Source of the DNA: SYOC01 sp050185455
GTDB lineage: Bacteria > Desulfobacterota > Binatia > Bin18
Assembly (NCBI GenBank): GCA_050185455.1
Contig: JBFWZL010000097.1
Coordinates: 1 to 15,070 of the forward strand
Length of the DNA: 15,070 bases
Direction of reading: 5' to 3'
Positions within the stretch are counted from its first letter, which is position 1, and every line of letters starts with the position of its first letter. Below are positions 6,116 through 13,443 of this stretch, piece after piece. The position numbers were made by a program, and so were the translations under genes. The notes beneath the pieces are model-generated. The model worked only from the letters and a program-made list of their open reading frames with translations, was not told where the DNA came from and did no database searches.

Positions 6116-6940
6116 ATGCCTACATTCATGACCGAAGATGGGGCCGAGTTGTACTACAAAGTAGAGGGCAACGAACAGGGAAACCCTCCCCTGATCTTCA
6201 TTCACGGCTGGTGTTCCAATCTGAATCACTGGGAACAACAAGTCAGATACTTCCAGGACTCACATCGTATTCTCCGCATGGATAGACGGGGCATGGGCAA
6301 GTCCGTCACTCCTGGAACTGGACATACCCCGGAGCAGCACGCCGCAGATATCGCCGCCCTGACTCGGCACGAAGGCCTCTCCAACGCGGTGGCAATCGCT
6401 CACGCCGGCGGCGGCCCAGCTGGAGTGTACTTCTGCTCCGACTATCCTGAGTTGGTCAGTGCTTACATCATGGTGGATACAGCCATAACGCCTGGAGTCG
6501 ATCTCACCAATCCGACAAAAATGCCGGCTCGGTTTTATGCCGAGATGATAGACAAGTTAACGGCGCCAGGCGGAGAGATATATTTTCGAGAGTTGTATAA
6601 CAGCTTTTTTGGCGCTCAGGCAGACCGTAAACTCGTCGACTCCGCCGTCGCAGAGGCCAGTCGCACCCCAGTAGAGACCCGCGTCAAAGAGATCAAGCTC
6701 ATGGCAGCCGACACCGCCACGCCGGCTGCGACAATGCAACAGCCTACCCTCGTTATCGTCGGGCCTTGGATGGCAGACAACTTTCCTCAGGCCGTTGACC
6801 ATGCGCATCTCAAATCCTCTTTCAAGCAGGTCAAGCAGATGGAACTTGCCCGCGCTATCGGCACGGGCCATTTCGTGCAGCTTGAGGTTCCTGACCAAAC
6901 GAACGCCTTCATCAAAAGCTTTGTATCCAGATTGGCCTAA
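6116..6940 (+). CDS. Alpha/beta-hydrolase-fold protein lacking the nucleophile serine
   Basis: A 274-residue protein with a standard alpha/beta-hydrolase layout. The oxyanion-hole motif FIHGW is at 28-32, MDRRGMGKS at 55-63, and the late histidine is in GTGHFVQLE near the C-terminus. At the nucleophile elbow, where G-x-S-x-G is expected, the sequence is AIAHAGGG, placing Ala (A97, codon GCC at 6404-6406) in the serine position. The acid position after TLVIVG also reads PWMADN, without the usual Asp. With nucleophile and possibly acid lost, ordinary ester hydrolysis is unlikely. It could be a non-catalytic binding protein, a lyase or dioxygenase-like member that does not need Ser, or decaying. 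The frame is otherwise intact and well formed, which argues for retained function. GGAGG at 6106-6110, five bases before ATG, supports the start. The gene lies between two IS6 scars. Confidence 0.85.
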   Translation: MPTFMTEDGAELYYKVEGNEQGNPPLIFIHGWCSNLNHWEQQVRYFQDSHRILRMDRRGMGKSVTPGTGHTPEQHAADIAALTRHEGLSNAVAIAHAGGGPAGVYFCSDYPELVSAYIMVDTAITPGVDLTNPTKMPARFYAEMIDKLTAPGGEIYFRELYNSFFGAQADRKLVDSAVAEASRTPVETRVKEIKLMAADTATPAATMQQPTLVIVGPWMADNFPQAVDHAHLKSSFKQVKQMELARAIGTGHFVQLEVPDQTNAFIKSFVSRLA

Positions 6941-6983
6941 GCATTTCTGAATCGTTCTCTAACGGATACGGTGAAGTTGATAA

Positions 6984-7003
6984 GGGATGCGGCAAAGTCG
7001 ACC
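6984..7003 (+). repeat. Candidate left end of the second decayed IS6-type element
   Basis: GGGATGCGGCAAAGTCGACC resembles an IS6-type terminal repeat (GG...TG..GCAAA). It lies about 35 bases before the first recognisable transposase codons at 7037. The match is by eye and the element's other end was not found. Confidence 0.28.
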
Positions 7004-7036
7004 ACTAGGAGCATTCGAAACCCAAACTATCTTGGT

Positions 7037-7213
7037 TGCTGCTTTCCGCCCGCGATTGTCGCTAATGCCGTGTGGCGTTTTCATCGCTTTTCTCTCAGCT
7101 TTCGCGATGTCAAAGAGCTCCCGCCTGAACGCGGCGTGATGGTCGGTTATATAAAGCCGTGCGTCAGCGGTGCTTGCAATTCGCTCTCTCTTTTGCCAAA
7201 ACGCGGTGACACC
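7037..7213 (+). pseudogene. Second IS6-type transposase remnant, frameshifted
   Basis: From 7037 one frame reads CCFPPAIVANAVW and then RFHRFSLSFRDVKELPPERG. This matches the conserved start of IS6-type transposases of the subgroup with F-P-x-x-I-I-x-x-A-V-W-x-x-x-R-F-x-L-S-x-R-D-V-E-x-L-L-A-E-R-G. Near 7150-7160 the homology moves to another frame (RQRCLQFALSFAKTR, compare R-x-W-C-L-K-F-G). It returns to the first frame at GGTGACACC (7205-7213), the Gly-Asp-Thr that precedes W-H-L-D-E in intact proteins. The DDE domain is gone. Sequence differs clearly from the 5957-6104 remnant, so these are two different insertions, not copies of one. Both point the same way. The gene at 7278 begins 64 bases after the remnant. 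Confidence 0.7.
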
Positions 7214-7222
7214 ACCGCTTGT

Positions 7223-7248
7223 TTGACAAGGCGGGCGGACGGTATGAT
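7223..7248 (+). promoter_or_regulatory. Possible promoter of CmcJ/NvfI copy 2 beside the IS6 scar
   Basis: A perfect TTGACA (7223-7228) is followed by TATGAT (7243-7248), 30 bases before the start codon at 7278. The spacer is only 14 bases, shorter than the usual 16-18, so strength is doubtful. Its place directly after the transposase remnant suggests the insertion may have shaped expression of the gene. Confidence 0.3.
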
Positions 7249-7277
7249 CCAGAGGCGCAAGACACAAGGAGGCACGT

Positions 7278-8279
7278 ATGACTCAATCCGCAACATCGGT
7301 GACCGACCGCGAAGCCAGTATGGGCCGGCTCAACTATCTTGCTTCCTCGGCGCCCAGTTCATTGTATCGCAACGGCAAGATGCTCCTGCGACGTAACGCT
7401 GACGGAAGCGACTCCGAACTGGAAGGGGTCGTCTTCGACGAGCGCCAGGTCATGGTCCATAACGCCCGCCTGCTCAAGGGAGACCAGCGTCGCACGGTTG
7501 AGAAAAACGGGTTTGAGCTGTTTTTTCGCCCCCTTGCGCACCCGGACCTCGACTTTCTCGACCATCAAGACGTCATTCAATATTACTACCGCGAATGTGA
7601 ACAATTGGTCCAAGAGGTCACTGGCGCCGCAACGGTTGTGGCGTTTGACCACAACGTCCGGTCTACGGACGGGAAACAGAGCAAGCAACGCATTCGTGGC
7701 GGGCAGGCAGTGCAGGGCCCGGCTCGCATGGCGCATGGCGATTACACTCTCACCAGCGCACCTGAGCGTTTGCAACGCTTGGCGCAAGAGCCGTGTGGGA
7801 ATGATACGCTGCGTTCGGTCATCGCCCCGGGAAAGTCCTTGCTCGATCCGGCGGAAGTAGAGCAGGCGATTGGGGAAAACGGTCGCTTCGCCATCATTAA
7901 CGTGTGGCGCAATATTGCGGATGAGCCGGTCGCGACCCATGCTCTGGCCTTGTGTGACGCACAAACGGTGACCCCGAAAGACCTCAGTGTATTTGAGCTG
8001 CACTACGCAGACCGTGTGGGCGAGAACTATTTTTCAAAGCAGGCCCCGGGACACGAGTGGTACTACTACCCAGCGATGACGCGCGACGAGGCCGTCCTCA
8101 TTAAGCAATGGGACTCGGCTGGCCCCCTCGCGCAGTCCAAGGGTCAGCAGCCTGACAGCGACGACCCGCAAGCGCCGTGCACGTTCAGTTTTCATAGCTC
8201 CTTCGACGATGCGTCTACCCTGCCCAATGCGCCAGCCCGCTGGAGCATAGAGGTCCGGTGCGTCGTCATCTACCGTTAA
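7278..8279 (+). CDS. CmcJ/NvfI-family putative non-haem iron oxygenase (copy 2)
   Basis: A 333-residue protein with the full family pattern. FDHNVR is at 123-128. AHGDYT carries candidate iron ligands H153 and D155. NVWRNI is the family's Asn-x-Trp-Arg segment; then come ALALCDAQTV, LHYADRVGE and PGHEWYYYPAM. IKQWDS and FHS follow, with candidate third iron ligand H306, then R321 and R327 in the same H-x14-R-x5-R spacing as copy 1. The N-terminus (LNYLASSAPSSLYRNG...VVFDERQVMVHNAR) also fits bacterial members. Relatives act as hydroxylases, desaturases or endoperoxidases on small molecules in secondary metabolism; no substrate is evident here. AAGGAGG at 7266-7272, five bases upstream, fixes the start. 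It is not close enough to the hydrolase gene to be in its operon, since an IS6 scar lies between them. Confidence 0.85.
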   Translation: MTQSATSVTDREASMGRLNYLASSAPSSLYRNGKMLLRRNADGSDSELEGVVFDERQVMVHNARLLKGDQRRTVEKNGFELFFRPLAHPDLDFLDHQDVIQYYYRECEQLVQEVTGAATVVAFDHNVRSTDGKQSKQRIRGGQAVQGPARMAHGDYTLTSAPERLQRLAQEPCGNDTLRSVIAPGKSLLDPAEVEQAIGENGRFAIINVWRNIADEPVATHALALCDAQTVTPKDLSVFELHYADRVGENYFSKQAPGHEWYYYPAMTRDEAVLIKQWDSAGPLAQSKGQQPDSDDPQAPCTFSFHSSFDDASTLPNAPARWSIEVRCVVIYR

Positions 8280-8814
8280 GCAGACGGTGGGAAGCCCGGA
8301 GGGGACAGAGATTGTAGGGGAGTATAAGGGGAGGAAAGGCGAAAGCAAACTCCCACTCTCCCGAGTCCAGGCGCAAGACGGTCTTCATTTCGGCAGAGCG
8401 GGTAAGAGAGAGGGCCGGAGTGAATACCAGAGAGTTCGGAAAAAGCAGCACTTGTACTTGGCAGCAGGACCAGACATCGTTTCTATGGATTACTTTTTCT
8501 TCGTGACGTGTAACCTCGCTAAATTCAGTGGATTTTCTACTAGCCCAGGTTTCTGCTCGCTTTCCCTTCCCGGCATTCGCCAACTCTACCGCATAGGCTT
8601 TACGGCGTGGCGACACCGATGCTATGAGTCTAGGGCCCCTGCGAGAAGGTGGGGCCACACGCATGGATCAACACCGAGCCGACGACTCTCAGCAGTGCGA
8701 GGGGAACGACGATCGCAGGCGCGGGGCAGCAACCGGAGAACGAGCGCGAGGATGAGTTGTCGCGGGCGGTAAACGTCTACCAGAGCTGAACACAATCAAT
8801 CGAGGGACTACCAA
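8280..8814. other. 535 bp region without a recognisable gene
   Basis: No frame resembles a known protein. The first 130 bases are purine-rich on the + strand (repeated GGGGA/GGAGG-like stretches) and give false ribosome sites. GGCCCC (8634-8639) and GGGGCC (8651-8656) form a 6 bp inverted repeat with an 11-base loop and no T-run. The last 50 bases lead into the ribosome site GAGGG (8802-8806) of the next gene. The promoter of that gene probably lies here, but no clear box pair was seen. Confidence 0.45.
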
Positions 8815-10143
8815 ATGCAAATCGGATATTTCACCGAACGGCCGTATCGTTGGCTGCCTGAAGAGCTCATTTTGAAAAACCGCGCGTTCTTCGCCGTCTC
8901 GAACCAGTATTTCGACCGCGAAAAGGCGGCCGATGACTACCATTACTACCTCGACGAATATTGCTACGCCGAGGACCTCGGCTTCGACGTCCTTGCCCTG
9001 AATGAGCATCACGGCAACCCGATCTGCATGGGGTCCGTGATGAACGTCGAGGCGGCCATTCTGGCCTATCGCACCAAACGCGCCCGTCTAGTGCTAATTG
9101 GCAATCCGCTGCCGGTTGTCAAGCATCCGCTGCGGCTGGCCGAAGAGCTCGCCGAGATCGATCTGATCTCGCGCGGCCGACTAGTCACCGGCTGGGTGCG
9201 CGGAGCGGGCAGCGAGCAGTTCTTCAATAATGCCAATCCCGCGTACAACCGTGAGCTGTTCAACGAAGCGCACGACTTTATCGTCCAGGCCTGGACGCGA
9301 CCCGGTCCGTGGCGCTACGAGGGGAAACATTTTCATTATCGCCATGTCAATCCGTGGGCGCTGCCCTACCAAAAACCCCATCCGCCCATGTGGATTCCCG
9401 GGACACTCAGCCCAGAGACCGTCGAGTGGTGCGCCGCGCATCGGTATCCCTATATCGGCCTTGGCACACCGCTGGCGCCTACGTGCGATCTGTGGGACTT
9501 CTACGCCGACGAAGCGGCAAAGCATGGTTATCAAGCTGGGCCGGAGAATTTCGGCTATATGGTCGCGACGGCCTTGGGGGAAACCGAGGAAAAAGCTCAA
9601 CAAGCCGCTGCGGGGTTCGTCTACGGTGGTGGACAGAATGCGTTCTCGGCGACGGAATTCATGATGCCGCCTGGTTACAACTCGAAAGCGGCCATTCGCA
9701 CCTTGGCGAAGACCCAGACCAGCGCGTGGCTCGGGATCAGCGGCGAGAAGGTGAAGGAACAGATGCAGGGCGCGGCGGCAGCCGAGATCGATTACGCAGA
9801 AATCCGGCGCAAGCTGCACGCGGCGTTGTTGCGCGGTCAGCAAAACATGCAGGTGATCGTCGGCACGCCCGAGACCGTCATCCCCAAAATCAAGGCGATC
9901 ATGAGTACCCTGCGCGTCGGCATCTTCATCATCCTGAGCCTCCAGGGGCCGCATATTGATGAAGAGCGGCGCACCAGCATGCGATTATTCGCTGAAGAGG
10001 TGATTCCGGCGCTCAAGGAGCACGCGAGGGCGATCGATCTGCCGGACCCGTTTCAACGCACGCCCGGCTCGATCACATTGAGTGCCGGGACAAAACGTGC
10101 GCCAGTCGTCGATCGCGGCCCACTGACCGCGCTAGGATTCTAA
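8815..10143 (+). CDS. LLM-class flavin-dependent monooxygenase (bacterial luciferase family)
   Basis: A 442-residue TIM-barrel flavoprotein of the luciferase-like monooxygenase family. It starts MQIGYFTERPYR on the first barrel strand. The ALNEHH segment (NEHH at 63-66) is the signature found after strand 2 in luciferase-type enzymes. NPLPVVKHPLRLAEELAEIDLISRGRL is the conserved helix-strand leading to RGRLVTGWVRG at 120-130. KPHPPMWIPG and a C-terminal GTPETVIPKI helix complete the fold. Length is at the upper end of the usual 320-450. Such enzymes use reduced flavin from a separate reductase (none seen in this window) to insert oxygen into aldehydes, terpenes, sulfonates or ring ketones. 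GAGGG eight bases before ATG supports the start. The gene precedes the acyl-CoA dehydrogenase operon by about 430 bp on the same strand. A linked oxidative pathway is inferred, not shown. Confidence 0.9.
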   Translation: MQIGYFTERPYRWLPEELILKNRAFFAVSNQYFDREKAADDYHYYLDEYCYAEDLGFDVLALNEHHGNPICMGSVMNVEAAILAYRTKRARLVLIGNPLPVVKHPLRLAEELAEIDLISRGRLVTGWVRGAGSEQFFNNANPAYNRELFNEAHDFIVQAWTRPGPWRYEGKHFHYRHVNPWALPYQKPHPPMWIPGTLSPETVEWCAAHRYPYIGLGTPLAPTCDLWDFYADEAAKHGYQAGPENFGYMVATALGETEEKAQQAAAGFVYGGGQNAFSATEFMMPPGYNSKAAIRTLAKTQTSAWLGISGEKVKEQMQGAAAAEIDYAEIRRKLHAALLRGQQNMQVIVGTPETVIPKIKAIMSTLRVGIFIILSLQGPHIDEERRTSMRLFAEEVIPALKEHARAIDLPDPFQRTPGSITLSAGTKRAPVVDRGPLTALGF

Positions 10144-10229
10144 TAGCCATCCTGCGGTGTTCCTGGCCAAGAAGGAGTCCATCACAAATTGGGGGCTAGA
10201 CAGCCAACGGAAGCTTCTCTTGGAGAGCG

Positions 10230-10514
10230 TCAACGATCTGGCTCATCCGCACTTCTGATGAAGGTAGAAATTTCATAGAGTTTTTCTGGGGTGGAGCGAC
10301 ACGGCTGCCTCAGGGTGTTGTGCGTGAAGGAAACTCCAGCCTCATCAAGCATCCGCTTCAGCTTTGTCATCATCAGATTGGTGGGAGCGCCGAAATTGTA
10401 ATGGTCCCCATCGTTCTCTGCCGCAGGTTTATCAACAACACCCAGAGAAGTTTGCTCCAGAACCGATCGGCAGCGGGGGTGCCGCGTAAGCGGATCATTG
10501 CTGCAGCCACGTAT
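10230..10514 (-). pseudogene. Unidentified antisense reading frame, possible gene remnant
   Basis: On the - strand a frame of 94 sense codons is open between two stops and ends with TGA at 10230-10232. It contains GDHYNFGAPTNLMMTKLKRM, a helical MLDEAGVSF stretch and a Pro-Glu-Lys-Leu-Tyr-Glu-Ile segment. The amino-acid mix looks protein-like and third positions are fairly GC-rich. The first ATG is at 10371-10373 (47 residues), and the open frame upstream of it has no start codon, so a 5' part seems lost. I do not recognise the family. It fills most of the gap between the monooxygenase and the acyl-CoA dehydrogenase. It may be the tail of a decayed gene or a chance frame. On the + strand, codons 10157-10252 (FLAKKESITNWGLDSQRK...) also look protein-like but are short. 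Confidence 0.25.
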
Positions 10515-10569
10515 TCATGGCATTATCCGATCATTCTTGAAACTTGCAGCGGAGAACATTTCAAAAGCC

Positions 10570-11742
10570 ATGCGCGCATCAGATGAAGCGAAATTTGAGC
10601 CCGCCCGCCGTATCCAGTTCGCGTTCACGGACGAGCAGGAACAGTTCCGTGCGGCAATTCGGCGATTTTTGCATGAAAAATCGTCCCCGACCGAAGTCCG
10701 CCGCCTCATGGACACTACTGAGGGTTACGATCCCGAGATCTGGCGCCAGCTCAGCGAACAACTCGCGCTGCCCGGGCTCCACGTCCCGGAGCAATACGGC
10801 GGCGCGGGGTTCGGCATGGTAGAGCTGTGCATCGCCACGGAGGAGATGGGTCGGGCATTGCTTTGCGCGCCCTATTTCTCTACCGCAGTGCTTGCAACGA
10901 ACGCCATATTGAACGCCGGGACAGAAGCGCAGAAAGCGAGCTTGCTGCCCGACCTTGCACGCGGCGCGCGACTCGCTGCGCTGGCCGTCACCGAACCCAA
11001 CGGCCAGTGGGATCCGCAGGCGACTGAGCTCGTCGCTACTCGCGATTCAGAAGGTTTTCTTCTGAATGGAACGAAAAGTTATGTCGTGGATGGGCATGTG
11101 GCAGACCTGCTGGTCGTTGCCGGCCGCGTTCCCGGGACTGCTGGCGGCGATGGGCTGGCGCTCTTCACGGTGCGTGCGGATGCCAGCGGCGTTGACCGCC
11201 GCCTCCTGGAATCGATGGACGCCACGCGCAAGGTCGCGCGCATCGACTTTCACGGCGTACAGGCGCAGCTCCTCGGCAACATGAATGACGGCGTGCAGCC
11301 ACTTGTCCGTACGCTGGACCAAGCGGCCATAGCGCTCGCCAACGAAATGGTCGGTGGCGCCCAGACGTTGTTTGACACGGCAGTCAATTATACGAAGCTG
11401 CGGGTGCAGTTCGGGCGCACGATCGGCTCGTTTCAGGCGATCAAACACAAGTGCGCCGACATGTTACTTGAGGTGGAGCTGGCCAAGTCCGCTGCCTACT
11501 ATGCGGCGCAAGCCGCGGCGGCTGAGGACCCGGAGTGGCCCGCGCTGGCATGTGTGGCCAAAGCCGCAGCCTCGGAAATGTACCTGCGGATTGCGGTCGA
11601 CTGCATTCAGATTCACGGTGGCATCGGGTTTACCTGGGATAACGACACACATCTCTGGTTCAAGCGCGCCAAAAGCTCAGAGGTCTTTCTGGGCCAGCCG
11701 CATTACTATCGGGAGCTCTTACTGCAGCGGTGGGGAGTGTAA
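10570..11742 (+). CDS. Acyl-CoA dehydrogenase, probable non-catalytic partner subunit
   Basis: A 390-residue acyl-CoA dehydrogenase. The N-terminal helical domain begins FAFTDEQEQFRAAIRRFL. The middle beta domain has ALAVTEPNG and the FLLNGTKSYV strand. The C-terminal helical domain has RVQFGRTIGSFQAIKH (FAD/dimer contact, around 278-290) and the IHGGIGFTWDNDTHLWFKRA segment. The standard catalytic Glu (Y-E-G-T in medium-chain enzymes) is absent: the protein ends SSEVFLGQPHYYRELL. The alternative base on helix G (L-D-L-E-R in isovaleryl-CoA dehydrogenase) reads LDQAA. This pattern is typical of one subunit of heteromeric dehydrogenases like mycobacterial FadE pairs for steroid side chains. 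The start is uncertain. ATG 10570 fits the family but GGAGA is 14 bases away, and the frame extends to TTG 10498. The next gene starts on the base after its stop, so translation is likely coupled. Confidence 0.88.
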   Translation: MRASDEAKFEPARRIQFAFTDEQEQFRAAIRRFLHEKSSPTEVRRLMDTTEGYDPEIWRQLSEQLALPGLHVPEQYGGAGFGMVELCIATEEMGRALLCAPYFSTAVLATNAILNAGTEAQKASLLPDLARGARLAALAVTEPNGQWDPQATELVATRDSEGFLLNGTKSYVVDGHVADLLVVAGRVPGTAGGDGLALFTVRADASGVDRRLLESMDATRKVARIDFHGVQAQLLGNMNDGVQPLVRTLDQAAIALANEMVGGAQTLFDTAVNYTKLRVQFGRTIGSFQAIKHKCADMLLEVELAKSAAYYAAQAAAAEDPEWPALACVAKAAASEMYLRIAVDCIQIHGGIGFTWDNDTHLWFKRAKSSEVFLGQPHYYRELLLQRWGV

Positions 11743-12990
11743 ATGATGAATAAGGTCAACGAAGCCGACGTGCGAGTTGAGGTGCAAACGTGGCTCGCGG
11801 CCAACTGGGACGCGGAGATGTCTTTGGTGGCGTGGCGCAACAAGCTTGTCGACTCGGGCTGGGGCATGCCGCACTGGCCTGAGGCGTGGCACGGCCGGGG
11901 GTTACCGCTGGGCCTCGTGCGCGCGGTGGAAGAGGAATTCGCGCGCATCGGAGCTGTAGGAGTGGCGAAGTCCGGTGTGCGACTGCTGGCGGCGGCGACG
12001 CTCCTCGAGCATGGAACGGATCGGCAGAAAGAGAAATATCTGCGGCGCATTCTCACCGGGGAAGACACCTGGTGCCAGCTCTTCAGCGAGCCGGGCAGCG
12101 GCTCGGACCTGGCTGGCGCCACCACCCGCGCGGAGTTGCACGGTGACTATTGGCTCATCAATGGCCAAAAGGTCTGGACCACGAGCGCCCATCATGCCAA
12201 TCACGGCCTGTTACTTGCCCGCACGGATTGGGACGCGCCTAAGCATGAGGGGTTGTCGTATTTCGTGATCGACATAAAGCAGCCAGGCGTGGAGGTGCAG
12301 CCGCTCAAACAGATGAATGGCCACGCGTCGTTTAATCAGGTGTTTTTCACCGACGCGCATGTGCCGGCGGAGAACCTGATCGTACAGGTCGGCGAGGGCT
12401 GGAAGGTGGCGGTGACTACGCTCGCTCACGAGCGCCGCGGCGCCGACGGACTGAGCACGCCGGCGAAACGCGGCTCGCGTACGGGACGGATTTACGTCGA
12501 AGAGCGGAGAGAACTGGAAACGGCGAATCAGCCCTACAAGTGGTATCCGCAGCGCGCCGGACGCGTCGATCTCATCCTCGACCGCGCCAAGGAAACCGGG
12601 GCGAACCGGGATCCGCACGTGCGTCAGGAAATCGCCAAGCTGATGATTTTGGCCAAGTCGGCTGAGTGGACGGCACGCCGCGCCCGCGCCGCGCAGCAAC
12701 AGGGACGCCCGCAGGGGCCGGAAGGCTCGCTCGGTAAGCTCGCGGCCAGTCATGTGGCCCGGGCCGCTGCGCAGGTGCACACGTTGATAACCGGCGCGGA
12801 GGCGATGCTCACCGGGCCCGGGAGCCCGCGTACTGGGATTATCGCTGAGATTTTGGTGTCGGTGCCGGCCATTTCCATCGCCGGCGGCACGGACGAGATT
12901 CAGCGCAACATCATCGCCGAGCGCGTGCTTGACCTTCCGAAGGAACCACGGTTCGATACCGGTCCGTTCCGGAAGGTGCGAAGAAACTAG
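11743..12990 (+). CDS. Acyl-CoA dehydrogenase, probable catalytic partner subunit
   Basis: A 415-residue acyl-CoA dehydrogenase. The middle domain has CQLFSEPGSGSDLAG (flavin/substrate contact), then YWLINGQKVWTT. The C-terminal region has GGTDEIQRNIIAERVL at 381-396. At the position of the medium-chain catalytic Glu there is Gly (G381 in AGGT). However, TLAHER on helix G supplies E230, where isovaleryl-CoA-type enzymes carry their base. That makes this the likely active subunit of a pair with the preceding gene. A charged insert around residues 245-285 separates the helices and is common in this FadE-like branch. It catalyses alpha,beta-desaturation of an acyl-CoA with FAD, passing electrons to ETF; no ETF gene is visible. 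GGGGAG at 11732-11737 precedes ATG 11743 by five bases; ATG 11746 is an equally spaced alternative. Confidence 0.92.
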   Translation: MMNKVNEADVRVEVQTWLAANWDAEMSLVAWRNKLVDSGWGMPHWPEAWHGRGLPLGLVRAVEEEFARIGAVGVAKSGVRLLAAATLLEHGTDRQKEKYLRRILTGEDTWCQLFSEPGSGSDLAGATTRAELHGDYWLINGQKVWTTSAHHANHGLLLARTDWDAPKHEGLSYFVIDIKQPGVEVQPLKQMNGHASFNQVFFTDAHVPAENLIVQVGEGWKVAVTTLAHERRGADGLSTPAKRGSRTGRIYVEERRELETANQPYKWYPQRAGRVDLILDRAKETGANRDPHVRQEIAKLMILAKSAEWTARRARAAQQQGRPQGPEGSLGKLAASHVARAAAQVHTLITGAEAMLTGPGSPRTGIIAEILVSVPAISIAGGTDEIQRNIIAERVLDLPKEPRFDTGPFRKVRRN

Positions 12991-13036
12991 TCGAGGTCAT
13001 GGCGGCTGGCGCGGAGATCAGAAGGAAGACTGGATC

Positions 13037-13417
13037 ATGACTGCAACAGAACAAGCACGACTAGCGACGGTAGAGGAACACGTGCGCGGTGAAAATGCAC
13101 GGGATATGGATGCCGTGATGAGCACGTTCAGCAAGGGCGACGATGTGTGCGTCGCGTATAATGGCATATCCACCAAGGGACACGCCAAGATTCGTCGCTC
13201 GTATGAGATCAGACTGAACGCGCTACCGGACTTCCGTTTCGAGGTAAAGCAACGTCACGTTAGCGCCGACAGCTTGATTGCAGAACATGTCCTGCACTTT
13301 ACCAATAAGAAGGGGCAGCCGGTGGAAGTACCAATGTGCATTGTCTATTGCTTTGATGAGGCTGGGAAGCTGAGTGAAGAGCGTGTCTACATTGATGAAG
13401 CACGGATGACGCCATAA
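13037..13417 (+). CDS. SnoaL-like (NTF2-fold) small protein
   Basis: A 126-residue protein of normal length for single-domain SnoaL-like/NTF2-fold members. It opens with the usual helix (EEHVRGENARDMDAVMSTF). ALPDFRFEV at 62-70 is the hallmark strand-turn. It closes with CIVYCFDEAGKL and EERVYID, the last strands of the cone-shaped barrel. Members include polyketide cyclases, ketosteroid isomerases, limonene-epoxide hydrolase-like enzymes and non-enzymatic binders; sequence alone does not choose between them. The ATG at 13037 is preferred because AAGGAAG lies eight bases upstream and the homology starts there; the frame itself runs back into the previous gene. It is 46 bases after the acyl-CoA dehydrogenase and 26 before the P450, so it is very likely part of the same operon and may handle the same substrate. 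Confidence 0.88.
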   Translation: MTATEQARLATVEEHVRGENARDMDAVMSTFSKGDDVCVAYNGISTKGHAKIRRSYEIRLNALPDFRFEVKQRHVSADSLIAEHVLHFTNKKGQPVEVPMCIVYCFDEAGKLSEERVYIDEARMTP

Positions 13418-13443
13418 GCGGTAAGTAAAGGAAAGTCATTCCA

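Noticed and set aside
6971..7396. 141-codon + strand frame taken as an intact gene
   Set aside because: Its middle is a frameshifted IS6-type transposase remnant and its end overlaps the copy 2 oxygenase in another frame, so it is not a gene of its own.
8287..8772. 161-codon + strand frame in the gap before the flavin monooxygenase
   Set aside because: Composition is Arg/Ser-rich and irregular, no motif was recognised, and the purine-rich start mimics a ribosome site. An overlapping 132-codon frame on the - strand (8266-8664) is no better.
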